Below are positions 19,086-29,100 of a stretch of 64,000 bases of DNA, piece by piece (the stretch's first letter is position 1; every line of letters begins with the position of its first letter). The stretch comes from Flavobacterium xanthum (GTDB lineage Bacteria; Bacteroidota; Bacteroidia; Flavobacteriales; Flavobacteriaceae): the NCBI RefSeq assembly GCF_900142695.1, contig NZ_FRBU01000009.1, positions 1 through 64,000 of the forward strand, given 5' to 3'. The translations under genes were made by a program, and so were the position numbers. Below the pieces are notes generated by a model. It saw nothing but the letters and a program-made list of their open reading frames with translations. It had not been told where the DNA came from and did no database searches.

Positions 19086-19742
19086 ATGCTACGTCCCTAT
19101 TTTTCTGTACCACATTTAGAAACCGGAACCGATGAAGCCGGTCGGGGTTGTCTCGCTGGACCTGTTACCGCAGCAGCAGTTATTTTGCCTGCTAATTTTG
19201 TCAATGACCTGTTAAATGACAGTAAAAAACTATCCGAAAAAGTTAGAGAAAGATTGCGTCCCATTATTGAGCAGGAAAGTATTTCGTATGCGGTAACGCA
19301 CCTTGAACCACTAGAAATAGACCAAATCAATATCTTGAATGCGTCTATAAAAGCGATGCAACACTCCATTTTGAAGCTGCATCCGCAACCTAATTATATT
19401 ATTGTGGATGGAAACAGTTCGATAGCCCAAACTCCGTTGCTTTTCACAGGCGAAGTCCTGGTCAAAAATACGGTCAAACGATTTTCTGAAAATGATTGCA
19501 ATACGTTTAACGACATTCCCTTTAGCTGCATTGTTAAGGGAGACTCGAAATTTATGAGTATCGCCGCAGCTTCCGTTTTAGCAAAAACGTACCGCGATGA
19601 CTATATGAATCGAATTCATGATGAATTCCCCATGTACAATTGGAAACAAAATAAAGGCTATCCCACCAAAGAACATCGAGAAGCCATTCGAAAATACGGC
19701 GTTACAAAATACCACCGATTGACGTTTCGATTGATCCCATAA
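19086..19742 (+). CDS. rnhB: Ribonuclease HII
   Basis: 218 residues from the ATG at 19086. RNase HII cleaves RNA in RNA-DNA hybrids and starts removal of misincorporated ribonucleotides. Visible signatures are [14 protein letters not shown] near the N-terminus (catalytic Asp16-Glu17), [14 protein letters not shown] and [20 protein letters not shown], all in the family order. An upstream TTG at 19032 stays in frame, but the extra 18 residues are encoded partly by a dispersed repeat (18956-19048). A near-consensus -7 box (TTTCTTTG, 19063-19070) also lies after it, so 19086 is the better start. Confidence 0.94.
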   Translation: MLRPYFSVPHLETGTDEAGRGCLAGPVTAAAVILPANFVNDLLNDSKKLSEKVRERLRPIIEQESISYAVTHLEPLEIDQINILNASIKAMQHSILKLHPQPNYIIVDGNSSIAQTPLLFTGEVLVKNTVKRFSENDCNTFNDIPFSCIVKGDSKFMSIAAASVLAKTYRDDYMNRIHDEFPMYNWKQNKGYPTKEHREAIRKYGVTKYHRLTFRLIP

Positions 19743-20089
19743 CTTGCAAAAGGGCAATCAACGCATTTCGGACCCGAAGACTGTTGATTTGGCTTAGTGA
19801 ACTACTGTTCTATGTGGTGGAAATTGATTTTTGATTGTAGATTAACAATTTTTGATTGCAGAGGTGGGTTTAGATGTGGAAACGAGAATTGATTTTTGAT
19901 TTTTGATTAACGATTTTTGATTGCAGATTTGGGCTTAGATGTGGAAACGAGAATTGATTTGTGATAAACGATTTTTGATTGCAGAGGTAGGTTTAGATGT
20001 GGAAACGAGAATTGATTTTTGATTGTAGATCAACGATCTTTGATTGCAGATGTGGGTTTAAATGTGGGAACGATAATTGATTACAGATT

Positions 20090-20332
20090 TTTTATTAACG
20101 ATTTTTGATTGCAGAGATGGGGAAACTCAGGACAGAAAAAAATTTCATTACAAACCGTTCTGGATAAACGTCACTTCGAGTAGCGGAGCGTATCGAGAAG
20201 TTTTGTTTCGTTTTACTACACAAAAAAACTTGCCGAAAAAAGTTCGGTATAAACTACAGTGACGTTTTGAATAATTGCACCCAACGGTTAATTGAGATCA
20301 ATAACACGGGCAAGTAGTGGTGGAAATTGATT
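20090..20332 (+). repeat. About 240-bp direct repeat, copy A (holds MITE-like copy 2)
   Basis: Nearly identical to 20463-20705 (offset 373 bp, only a few substitutions). The centre, 20169-20283, runs from CGTCACTTCGAG to GCACCCA and is bounded by the inverted ends AAACGTCACT and AGTGACGTTT. An internal GCCGAAAAAAGTTCGGT hairpin is present. It is non-coding. Confidence 0.85.
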
Positions 20333-20462
20333 TTTGATAAACGATTTTTGATTGCAGAGGTGGGTTTTGATGTGGAAATGAGAATTGATTTTTGATTGTA
20401 GATTACCGATTTTTGATTGCAGATGTGGGTTTTGATGTGGAAACGAGAATTGATTTTTGATT

Positions 20463-20705
20463 GTAGATTAACGATTTTTGATTGCAGAGATGGGGAAACT
20501 CAGGGCAGAAAAAAATTTCATTACAAACCGTTCTGGATAAACGTCACTTCGAGTAGCGGAGCGTATCGAGAAGTTTTGTTTCGTTTTACTGCACAAAAAA
20601 ACTTGCCGAAAAAAGTTCGGTATAAACTACAGTGACGTTTTGAATAATTGCACCCAACGGTTAATTGAGATCAATAACACGGACAAGTAGTGGTGGAAAT
20701 TGATT
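20463..20705 (+). repeat. About 240-bp direct repeat, copy B (holds MITE-like copy 3)
   Basis: Second copy of the 20090-20332 unit, with its MITE-like core at 20542-20656. High identity points to recent tandem duplication of a 373-bp segment rather than two insertions. Confidence 0.85.
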
Positions 20706-21077
20706 GTAGATTAACGATTTTTGATTGCAGATTTGGGTTTAGATGTGGAAATGAGAATTGATTTTTGATTGTAGATAAACGATTTTTGATTGCAGAGGTA
20801 GGTTTAGATGTGGAAACGAGAATTGATTTTTGATTGTAGATTAACGATTTTTGATTGCAGAGGTGGGATTAGATGTGGAAACGGAAACTGGTTTTTTGAT
20901 TGCAGATTTAAAGGATTTTCACGGAGTTATCGCATCACTCGACTTCACTTTTTCTTTAATCGATTTGAATCTGTGCATCAGTGGGAACATACAGTTTTGG
21001 TTCGGGTTACGAATAGTGCTATTTTAATAAAAATTGTCAGCAATGCGATTTGGATTTACTGTGGCAAGTGCTTTTTG

Positions 21078-21776
21078 TTATTGAAACTCACAAACAAATA
21101 ACTTCGTGAAATGCGTCAGTATTTTTGCTTTGACTTCTTCTTCGTTAACTTTTTCAACACCAAGTTCTACGTTTAATGAAGTAACTGCTTTTCCACGAAT
21201 GCCACACGGAATAATATTATCAAAATACCCCAAATCGGCATTTACGTTTAAGGCGAATCCATGCATGGTCACCCAACGGGAAGCACGAACACCGAGCGCA
21301 CAAATTTTTCTGGCAAAAGGTGTTCCAGCGCCCAGCCAAACTCCTGTTTCACCAACACTCCTCCCCGATTGTATTCCGTATTCAGCCAACGTCAGAATAA
21401 TGGCTTCCTCCAGAAAACGCAGGTATTTATGGATATCCGTAAAAAAATTTTCCAAGTCTAAAATAGGATACCCTACAATTTGCCCGGGTCCGTGATACGT
21501 AATATCACCGCCACGATTGATTTTGTAGAATGTCGCTCCTTTGGCCTCCAGTTGTTTTTCAGACAACAGTAAATTAGATAAATCACCGCTTTTTCCTAAG
21601 GTGTAGACATGTGGATGCTCGACGAACAAAAAATAATTGGGCGTTGCTAAGTCGAGTTCTTCTCTGCGATTTCGAATTTTTAAATCGACGATTCCCTTAA
21701 ACAGTTCTTCCTGGTATTCCCAAGTCGCTTTGTAATCTTTATTTCCTAAATCTTGAAGTTGGATTATTTTGTTCAT
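21078..21776 (-). CDS. lipB: Octanoyltransferase LipB
   Basis: 232 residues. LipB moves octanoyl from octanoyl-ACP to lipoyl domains, the first step of lipoate synthesis, in the cytoplasm. Visible motifs are EHPHVYTLGKSG, the substrate-pocket segment INRGGDITYHGPGQIVGYPI and the C-terminal VTMHGFALNVN with IPCGI. The frame extends to 21827, but a TAnnTTTG-type -7 box (TATCTTTG on the leftward strand, 21805-21812) lies inside that extension. The ATG at 21776, with MNKIIQLQDLG, is therefore the likely start. No lipA gene is adjacent. Confidence 0.94.
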   Translation of the reverse strand: MNKIIQLQDLGNKDYKATWEYQEELFKGIVDLKIRNRREELDLATPNYFLFVEHPHVYTLGKSGDLSNLLLSEKQLEAKGATFYKINRGGDITYHGPGQIVGYPILDLENFFTDIHKYLRFLEEAIILTLAEYGIQSGRSVGETGVWLGAGTPFARKICALGVRASRWVTMHGFALNVNADLGYFDNIIPCGIRGKAVTSLNVELGVEKVNEEEVKAKILTHFTKLFVCEFQ

Positions 21777-21804
21777 TTTTATGAATTGCAAAGTTTCAGC
21801 GTGG

Positions 21805-21812
21805 CAAAGATA
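21805..21812 (-). promoter_or_regulatory. Candidate lipB -7 promoter box
   Basis: Reads TATCTTTG leftward, a full match to TAnnTTTG, 28 bp before the ATG at 21776. No clear -33 TTG was found. It helps decide the lipB start. Confidence 0.5.
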
Positions 21813-21989
21813 CGAAGTTTGAAACATGAATGTAGAATATTGGAAATTAGACTACGCAAAAAAGGGATGATATAATCTATTTACATAGCATTACATCACC
21901 CCATTTAATTACTGAATTCGGTTCACAAAGCAGGGTACCGCACCTTTCGTTTCCCCTTGTGTTGAATACCTCCTATAATTATACGTTTT

Positions 21990-23141
21990 TTATTTACTTT
22001 TAACCATCTCTGGTTTCAGTATTACTTTTGTCCATCCTTCATCACGAGCATCAAAATGTTTGTAAGCATTAGGAGCCTCGTCCAGTGAAAGTTCATGTGA
22101 AATAATTAATGATGGTGTAGCTTTACCAGCAGAAATTAATGTGCAAAGCTGACGATCATAGGATTTTACATTTGCCTGTCCAGTTGCTATTCGCTGTCCT
22201 TTCATCCAGAATTGGCCAAAATCAAAATCCATGTGCCCTTCTTTTTGTAAATCTTCTTTTGATTTCGGGTCCTTGGGAACAAAAACCCCCACTACCCCTA
22301 TTGAACCTGTAGCTTTTACTGCTTGTACGAGTTCATTCATCGTTATATTAGAATGTTCAGTACCATGTTTATCACAACATTGGTAGCCCACACATTCGCA
22401 ACCTTTATCGGCGCCTATTCCTTTGGTAAGTTCCAAAACCTGCTCTACTGCTGACCCTTTTGAAAAATCAATAGGAATCGCCCCTAGTTTTTCAGCAAGC
22501 TTCAATCGATCAGGATGATTGTCAACAACCATAATCTTACTAGCTCCTTTAATACTCGCTGAATGTGCTGCCATAAGTCCAACCGGACCTGCGCCATAAA
22601 TAACCACAGAGTCTCCTGGCTTTACACCAGCCAATTCCGTGGCATGATATCCAGTAGGGAAAATATCCGATAACATCACATAATCGTTTTCCTTCTCGAT
22701 GGCGTCTTCGGGTAATTTTAGGCAATTAAAGTCGCCATGAGGTACACGCAGGTACTCAGCCTGACCCCCGCTGTAAGGTCCCATTCCCGCAAAACCATAA
22801 GCAGCACCGGCAGTTCCCGGATTCATTGTGAGACAAAAACCAGTTAAGCCGCGTTCACAATTTTGACAATGACCGCATCCAATGTTAAACGGAAGACAAA
22901 CCATATCTCCTACTTTTATCTGAGTTACAGCTTTGCCAACTTCAACCACCTTACCCATGTTTTCGTGACCCAAAATTCTTCCAGATTCCATATCTGTTCT
23001 CCCTTCGTACATGTGAAGATCTGATCCACAAATATTAGTTGTGGTTACTTTAACCAATACATCCGTCGGTTGCTCAATTTTGGCATCCGGCATTTGTACC
23101 ACCCTCACGTCTCGAGGACCGAAATAAACAAGTGCTTTCAT
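21990..23141 (-). CDS. Zinc-dependent alcohol dehydrogenase, glutathione-independent formaldehyde dehydrogenase-like
   Basis: 383 residues, medium-chain dehydrogenase. The catalytic zinc site is in TNICGSDLHMYEG and GRILGHENMG; the structural zinc cysteines are in CGHCQNCERGLTGFC (four Cys). The NAD-binding fold has VVIYGAGPVGLMAAHSA. The inserted CECVGYQCCDKHG segment and a length near 390 are as in Pseudomonas-type formaldehyde dehydrogenases. It probably oxidises formaldehyde or small alcohols/aldehydes with NAD+ in the cytoplasm. It stands alone, with 201 bp of AT-rich sequence upstream. The substrate is inferred from family, not shown. Confidence 0.88.
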   Translation of the reverse strand: MKALVYFGPRDVRVVQMPDAKIEQPTDVLVKVTTTNICGSDLHMYEGRTDMESGRILGHENMGKVVEVGKAVTQIKVGDMVCLPFNIGCGHCQNCERGLTGFCLTMNPGTAGAAYGFAGMGPYSGGQAEYLRVPHGDFNCLKLPEDAIEKENDYVMLSDIFPTGYHATELAGVKPGDSVVIYGAGPVGLMAAHSASIKGASKIMVVDNHPDRLKLAEKLGAIPIDFSKGSAVEQVLELTKGIGADKGCECVGYQCCDKHGTEHSNITMNELVQAVKATGSIGVVGVFVPKDPKSKEDLQKEGHMDFDFGQFWMKGQRIATGQANVKSYDRQLCTLISAGKATPSLIISHELSLDEAPNAYKHFDARDEGWTKVILKPEMVKSK

Positions 23142-23342
23142 ACTATCTTTATTTAAATTGTTTACTTATTTCTTAAAATCACCTCCGTTTAAACTTGGAA
23201 TAAGGGATGCAATTTTAAATGAATTTTAGAGAATTTAAAGTTAGCGATAATTTTACATATATTTAATTTTCAGACATTTAAAAACATTGTTAATTTTTGG
23301 CAGCTCAATTCAGCTCTGTAAAACAACACTCAGTTCTGTTAG

Positions 23343-24074
23343 TTATTCTAAGAAAACCTCTAGATTGGTACTCTCAGGATTTACCAAACAATCGGTTATA
23401 AGAAATTGCAATTCCAATGCTTTTTTATCTTCACTTATTTTTGCATTTTGATTTGAAACCGATTTTATTTTTCGAGGAAAATGATATTTTAAAACATAAG
23501 TTTGGCTAATTTTAAGACTGGCTACTTGAATTTTCAATTCTGAAATTTTATCTTGTTGTTTTTTTAGTTCGACAGCATCCGTGATTTTGATTATTCGTTT
23601 GAAAATTTTCCCATCAAAAGTAAAATTCACACTGTAGTAATGCTCCTCGGCAACCAAGGCGTAATTATTTCCTATGTCGTCCGCATACTCTTCGGTTTTG
23701 TACAAGTCGGCAACTTCCTCTATTTTAGTAAACTTTTGACGGATTGTCGTGCAAAATTCTTTCTCGAAAGAGCTTTTCTTGCTGTGTACTTCCACCGAAT
23801 TAAATTTTTCGAAAATAGCTTTTTCAAAGGCAGGTAGTCTGGAAAATGTTGCTGCATGCTGTGCTATTAAATCCTTGAAAATATAAGTGGTATCCTTGAA
23901 TACTTCTTCTTTGGAGTAGTTTTCACCCATTAATTGCATGTAACTTTGCTCGTCTCGCAACTTATTTATTTCAATTTTTCCGGTTCCATCTTCATTTAAA
24001 TGAATGGTTTCTGTGACTTGGCAGCTTGTTATAAAAAATACTAAAAGCAGTACGATGTAAATTTTATTTTTCAA
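23343..24074 (-). CDS. Predicted lipoprotein of unknown function
   Basis: 243 residues. The signal MKNKIYIVLLLVFFITSCQV has a lipobox Cys at 18, so the mature protein is probably membrane-anchored on the periplasmic side or the outer membrane. The start codon is TTG; no in-frame ATG fits the signal peptide. It begins with HLNEDGTGKIEI, as in several Bacteroidetes lipoproteins, and has a charged, possibly coiled stretch near 165-185 (ELKKQQDKISELKIQVASL). A TAnnTTTG match (TACATTTG leftward, 24104-24111) lies upstream. No function can be assigned. Confidence 0.8.
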   Translation of the reverse strand: MKNKIYIVLLLVFFITSCQVTETIHLNEDGTGKIEINKLRDEQSYMQLMGENYSKEEVFKDTTYIFKDLIAQHAATFSRLPAFEKAIFEKFNSVEVHSKKSSFEKEFCTTIRQKFTKIEEVADLYKTEEYADDIGNNYALVAEEHYYSVNFTFDGKIFKRIIKITDAVELKKQQDKISELKIQVASLKISQTYVLKYHFPRKIKSVSNQNAKISEDKKALELQFLITDCLVNPESTNLEVFLE

Positions 24075-24130
24075 TTTTTATGATTTTGAATCGTTATTTT
24101 TAACAAATGTAACTTAATAACTACAATTCC

Positions 24131-24220
24131 TAGCCCAGATTAAAGTGAAAATCCTTTTTATTTTTCCTTTAAAAATAAAAAGATTGCAACGGAAAGCTGG
24201 AAATAGCTCCAAAAAACCTT
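24131..24220 (+). ncRNA. Candidate structured element, short form (copy 1 of 4)
   Basis: Begins AGCCCAGAT and ends GGAAAGCTGGAAATAGCTCC. The middle is a helix of 24151-24165 with 24171-24184 closing a five-base loop. The same flanking words surround longer helices at 35299-35439, 51763-51907 and, in part, 59446-59577. It ends 6 bp before the -33 box of lysS, so it lies upstream of that promoter rather than in the lysS leader. It may correspond to a published flavobacterial RNA motif (Flavo-1 is one candidate), which was not checked. Confidence 0.5.
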
Positions 24221-24226
24221 TAGCAC

Positions 24227-24258
24227 TTTGCTACTTTGGTACTTATACAGTATCTTTG
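24227..24258 (+). promoter_or_regulatory. lysS promoter (TTTG - 20 bp - TATCTTTG)
   Basis: TTTG at 24227-24230 and TATCTTTG at 24251-24258 are 20 bp apart, matching the Bacteroidetes sigma-A consensus. Transcription would begin around 24265, 15 bp before the lysS ATG. Confidence 0.7.
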
Positions 24259-24279
24259 CGCTCTTAAAATCAGCACAAA

Positions 24280-25989
24280 ATGGCATTATCCGAACAAGAA
24301 ATATTACGTAGAGAAGCACTTACCCAATTACGCGATTTAGGCATTGAACCTTATCCTGCAGCCGAATTTATTACCACCGCCTATTCTAGCGAAATCCTTG
24401 CTGATTTCGAGAAGTACGACGGTAAAGAAGTGGTTTTGGCCGGTCGTTTGATGGGAAAACGCATCATGGGGAAAGCTTCCTTTGCGGAATTGAAAGATGC
24501 CGAAGGACGGATTCAAATTTATGTATCGCGAGATGATATTTCGACGGATGAAGAGAAAACGATGTACAATGTAGTTTTCAAAAAGCTATTGGATATTGGC
24601 GATTTTATTGGGGTTTGCGGGACTGTTTTTAAAACTCAAGTAGGCGAAATCTCCGTTCATGTTTATGGATTGACGGTTTTGGCGAAAGCCTTGAAACCGC
24701 TTCCGGTGGTAAAAACGGATGCGGACGGAAAAACGCACGATGCTTTTGCAGATCCAGAACAAAGATACCGCCGTCGTTATGTGGATTTAACGGTGAACGA
24801 CCATGTGAAAGAAACGTTTATCAAGAGAACCAAATTGTTTAATGCAATGCGTACGTTCTTTAATGATAGAGGCTATCTCGAAGTGGAAACACCAGTGTTA
24901 CAACCGATTCCTGGTGGTGCTGCAGCGCGTCCTTTTATTACGCACCACAATTCCCTTGACATGCCATTATACATGCGTATTGCCAATGAATTGTATTTAA
25001 AAAGATTGATTGTTGGTGGTTTTGAAGGGGTTTATGAGTTTTCGAAAAATTTCCGTAATGAGGGAATGGATCGTACGCACAACCCGGAATTCACCGCCAT
25101 GGAAATATATGTAGCCTATAAAGACTACAACTGGATGATGAAATTTGCCGAAGACCTTTTAGAATATTGCGCCATTGCGGTCAACGGAACGAGTGACGTT
25201 ACTTTTGGAGAACACAAAATCAGCTTTAAAGCGCCTTATGCTAGGGTTACGATGACGGATTCAATCAAACATTTTACTGGTTTTGATATCTCTGGAAAAA
25301 GTGAAACGGAACTTTTTGATGCTGCAAGAGGCATGGGAATTGACGTGGATGCTACAATGGGTAAAGGAAAATTGATTGATGAGATTTTTGGTGCCAAATG
25401 TGAAGGAAACTATATTCAACCTACTTATATCACGGATTATCCAAAAGAGATGTCACCCTTGTGTAAGCAACACCGCGACAATCCAGAATTGACGGAGCGT
25501 TTTGAATTGATGGTTTGTGGTAAAGAAGTGGCCAATGCGTATTCAGAATTGAATGATCCAATTGACCAAAGAGCTCGTTTTGAAGACCAAATGCGTTTGG
25601 CTGAGAAAGGAGATGATGAGGCTACCGGAATTATAGATGAAGATTTCTTGAGAGCGCTTGAATACGGAATGCCTCCAACCTCTGGAATGGGAATTGGAAT
25701 GGATCGTTTGATTATGTACTTGACCAATAATGCTTCGATTCAAGAAGTGTTGTTATTTCCACAAATGCGACAAGAGAAAAAACAAGTTCAAATCGAGTTG
25801 GAAGACGATGAGAAATTGATTGTTGCGCTATTGAAAACCAATGACAACCAAATGGAGTTTGGCGCACTAAAAATGACCTCTGGCTTAAGCGGTAAAAAAT
25901 GGGATAAAGCCATGAAAAACTTATCTTCTCTGGGATTGACAGAAGTTGTCGTAAATGGTGATACTAAAGCGTGTAGATTGAAAGAGTAA
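24280..25989 (+). CDS. lysS: Lysyl-tRNA synthetase, class II
   Basis: 569 residues. It charges tRNA-Lys in the cytoplasm. The N-terminal OB-fold anticodon-binding domain (GRLMGKRIMGKASFAELKD, about 57-75) is followed by the class II core. That core has motif 2 FRNEGMDRTHNPEFTAME and motif 3 GMGIGMDRLIMYLT. About 70 residues continue beyond motif 3, making it longer than E. coli LysS (about 505). This tail (DDEKLIVALLKTNDNQMEFG) resembles a small winged-helix-like extension and, from memory, is common in flavobacterial LysS. A consensus promoter lies upstream and a hairpin terminator 20 bp downstream. Confidence 0.96.
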   Translation: MALSEQEILRREALTQLRDLGIEPYPAAEFITTAYSSEILADFEKYDGKEVVLAGRLMGKRIMGKASFAELKDAEGRIQIYVSRDDISTDEEKTMYNVVFKKLLDIGDFIGVCGTVFKTQVGEISVHVYGLTVLAKALKPLPVVKTDADGKTHDAFADPEQRYRRRYVDLTVNDHVKETFIKRTKLFNAMRTFFNDRGYLEVETPVLQPIPGGAAARPFITHHNSLDMPLYMRIANELYLKRLIVGGFEGVYEFSKNFRNEGMDRTHNPEFTAMEIYVAYKDYNWMMKFAEDLLEYCAIAVNGTSDVTFGEHKISFKAPYARVTMTDSIKHFTGFDISGKSETELFDAARGMGIDVDATMGKGKLIDEIFGAKCEGNYIQPTYITDYPKEMSPLCKQHRDNPELTERFELMVCGKEVANAYSELNDPIDQRARFEDQMRLAEKGDDEATGIIDEDFLRALEYGMPPTSGMGIGMDRLIMYLTNNASIQEVLLFPQMRQEKKQVQIELEDDEKLIVALLKTNDNQMEFGALKMTSGLSGKKWDKAMKNLSSLGLTEVVVNGDTKACRLKE

Positions 25990-26010
25990 TTTATTTTATA
26001 ATAGAATATT

Positions 26011-26044
26011 AAAAGGAACTTCGTAATGGAGTTCCTTTTTTTTT
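26011..26044 (+). terminator. lysS terminator
   Basis: Stem AAAAGGAACT (26011-26020) with AGTTCCTTTT (26030-26039), nine-base loop, followed by a T-run. It lies 22 bp after the lysS stop. Confidence 0.88.
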
Positions 26045-26116
26045 AATTCAAATAATTATTTATGTACTTGAAAAAAGAAGATGGAAAATCTAATTATCTA
26101 CTCCTTCTAACTAGTT

Positions 26117-29100
26117 ATTTACGCGCGTCTGTTCGAGTGGTTTTTAAAGCTAAAGTCGAGCTCGCTTTTTAAACTAAATGAACTGCTTTAAAAATTGTAT
26201 CGAGAACTGATTACGAAAAGCGCTTCTCGATACATTTTTGGCTTGACGATTTTGCGGATAAAATGGAAAATCCATTACAAGCCAAAAACACTTCCCGAAA
26301 CAAGTTCGGGATAAACGGTAGAGACGTGTTTGGTGATGATGACGAAAGTATCTTCGAGAACTCTACAACGAAAAGAACTTCTCGATACATTTTTGGCTTG
26401 ACAGTTTTAGGTTAGTTTAGAAAATCCATTACAAGCCAAAAACACTCGAAGAGACGTCAAGGACAGGAATAGTTAGCACTGAGGAGAACTCTAAAACGAA
26501 AAGAACTTCTCGATACCTTTTTGGCTTGACAGTTTTAGGTTAGTATAAAAAATCCATTACAATCCAAAAACACTTCCCGAAACAAGTTCGGGATAAACGG
26601 AGGAGATGTATTAGACAAGAATAGCAATCAATACTAAGCTCGATTTGTTAAACTAAAACGCCTGTTACGCGCGTCTGTTCGAGTGGTTTTTAAAGTTAAA
26701 ATCGAGCTTGCATTTTAAACTAAATGAACTGCTTTAAAAATTGTATCGAGAACTCTATAACGAATAGAACTTCTCGATACATTTTTGGCTTGACAGGTCT
26801 GAGGTTAGTCCGCGAAATTCTAAACAAGCCAAAAACACTCGAAGAGACGTGTTTGGTGATGATGACGAAAATATCTTCGAGAACTCTATAACGAAAAAAA
26901 CTTCTCGATACCTTTTTGGCTTGACAGTTTTAGGTTAGTATGAAAAACCCATTACAAGCCAAAAACACTTCCCGAAACAAGTTCGGGATAAACGGAGGAG
27001 ATGTATTAGACAAGAATAGCTATCAATACTAAGCTCGATTTGTTAAACTAAAACACCTTTTACGCACGTCTGTTCGAGTGGTTTTTAAAGTTAAAATCGA
27101 GCTTACTTTTTAAACTAAATGAACTGCTTTAAAAATTGTATCGAGAACTCTATAACGAAAAGAACTTCTCGATACATTTTTGGCTTGACAGGTCTGAGGT
27201 TAGTCCGCGAAATTCTAAACAAGCCAAAAACACTCGAAGAGACGTGTTTGGTGATGATGACGAAAATATCTTCGAGAACTCTATAACGAAAAAAACTTCT
27301 CGATACATTTTTGGCTTGACAGTTTTAGGTTAGTATAAAAAATCCATTACAATCCAAAAACACTTCCCGAAACAAGTTCGGGATAAACGGAAGAGACGTG
27401 TTGGACAAGAATAGTAATCAATACTAAGCTCGATTTGTTAAACTAAAACACTTTTTACGCACGTCTGTTCGAGTGGTTTTTAAAGCTAAAGTCGAGCTCG
27501 CTTTTTAAACTAAATGAACTGCTTTAAAAATTGTATCGAGAACTTTATAACGTTAAGCGCTTCTCGATACATTTTTGGCTTGACAGGTCTGAGGTTAGTC
27601 CGCGAAATTCTAAACAAGCCAAAAACACTCGAAGAGACGTGTTTGGTGATGATGACGAAAATATCTTCGAGAACTCTATAACGAAAAAAACTTCTCGATA
27701 CATTTTTGGCTTGACAGTTTTAGGTTAGTATAAAAAATCCATTACAATCCAAAAACACTTCCCGAAACAAGTTCGGGGTAAACGGAAGAGACGTGTTGGA
27801 CAAGAATAGTAATCAATACTAAGCTCGATTTGTTAAACTAAAACGCCTGTTACGCGCGTCTGTTCGAGTGGTTTTTAAAGCTAAAGTCGAGCTCGCTTTT
27901 TAAACTAAATGAACTGCTTTAAAAATTGTATCGAGAACTGATTACGAAAAGCGCTTCTCGATACATTTTTGGCTTGACGAGTTTTAGGTTAGTATGGAAC
28001 ATCCATTCCAAGCCAAAAACACTTCCCGAAACAAGTTCGGGATAAACGGAGGAGATGTATTAGACAAGAATAGCTATCAATACTAAGCTCGATTTGTTAA
28101 ACTAAAACACCTTTTACGCACGTCTGTTCGAGTGGTTTTTAAAGCTAAAGTCGAGCTTACTTTTTAAACTAAATGAACTGCTTTAAAAATTGTATCGAGA
28201 ACTGATTACGAAAAGCGCTTCTCGATACATTTTTGACTTGACGGGTTTGAGGTTAGTCCGCGAAATTCTAAACAAGCCAAAAACACTTCCCGAAACAAGT
28301 TCGGGATAAACGGAGGAGATGTATTAGACAAGAATAGCTATCAATACTAAGCTCGATTTGTTAAACTAAAACACCTTTTACGCACGTCTGTTCGAGTGGT
28401 TTTTAAAGCTAAAGTCGAGCTTACTTTTTAAACTAAATGAACTGCTTTAAAAATTGTATCGAGAACTGATTACGAAAAGCGCTTCTCGATACATTTTTGA
28501 CTTGACGGGTTTGAGGTTAGTCCGCGAAATTCTAAACAATCCAAAAACACTCGAAGAGACGTTAAGGACAGGAATAGTATCTAATGAGGAGAACTTTATC
28601 AAGTTAAAAGCTTCTCGATAATTTTTTGGCTTTGCGGGTTTTAGGCTAGTATGAAAAACCCATTACAAGCCAAAAACACTTCCCGAAACAAGTTCGGGAT
28701 AAACGGAAGAGACGTGTTTGTTGATGATGACGAAAGTATCTTCGAGAACTCTATAATGAAAAGCGCTTCTCGATACATTTTTGGCTTGACAGTTTTAGGT
28801 TAGTATGGAACATCCATTCCAAGCCAAAAACACTCGAAGAGACGTTAAGGACAGGAATAGTATCTAATGAGGAGAACTTTATCACGTTAAACGCTTCTCG
28901 ATAATTTTTTGGCTTTGCGGGTTTTAGGCTAGTATGAAAAACCCATTACAAGCCAAAAACACTTCCCGAAACAAGTTCGGGATAAACGGAAGAGACGTGT
29001 TTGTTGATGATGACGAAAGTATCTTCGAGAACTCTATAATGAAAAGCGCTTCTCGATACATTTTTGGCTTGACAGTTTTAGGTTAGTATGGAACATCCAT

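Larger units (their letters stand above)
19805..20910 (+). repeat. Array of about 62-bp repeats with core GATTTTTGATTGCAG
   Basis: About twelve copies of GATTTTTGATTGCAG (some with one change) alternate with GATGTGGAAACGAGAATTG and GATTGTAGATTAACG segments at roughly 60-67 bp spacing. Two copies of a larger unit containing a MITE-like repeat interrupt the array. Small frames inside are repeat translations, not genes. The array fills most of the gap between the rnhB and lipB genes. A related unit occurs as a hairpin at 61764-61816. Confidence 0.85.

Noticed and set aside
20077..21101. Three short frames beginning in the repeat array before lipB
   Set aside because: They consist of repeat DNA and the MITE-like copy; two share the same C-terminus because of the 373-bp duplication.
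27136..27728. Two nearly identical 65-codon frames inside the repeat array
   Set aside because: They are translations of the repeat modules, with no start context and no resemblance to proteins.
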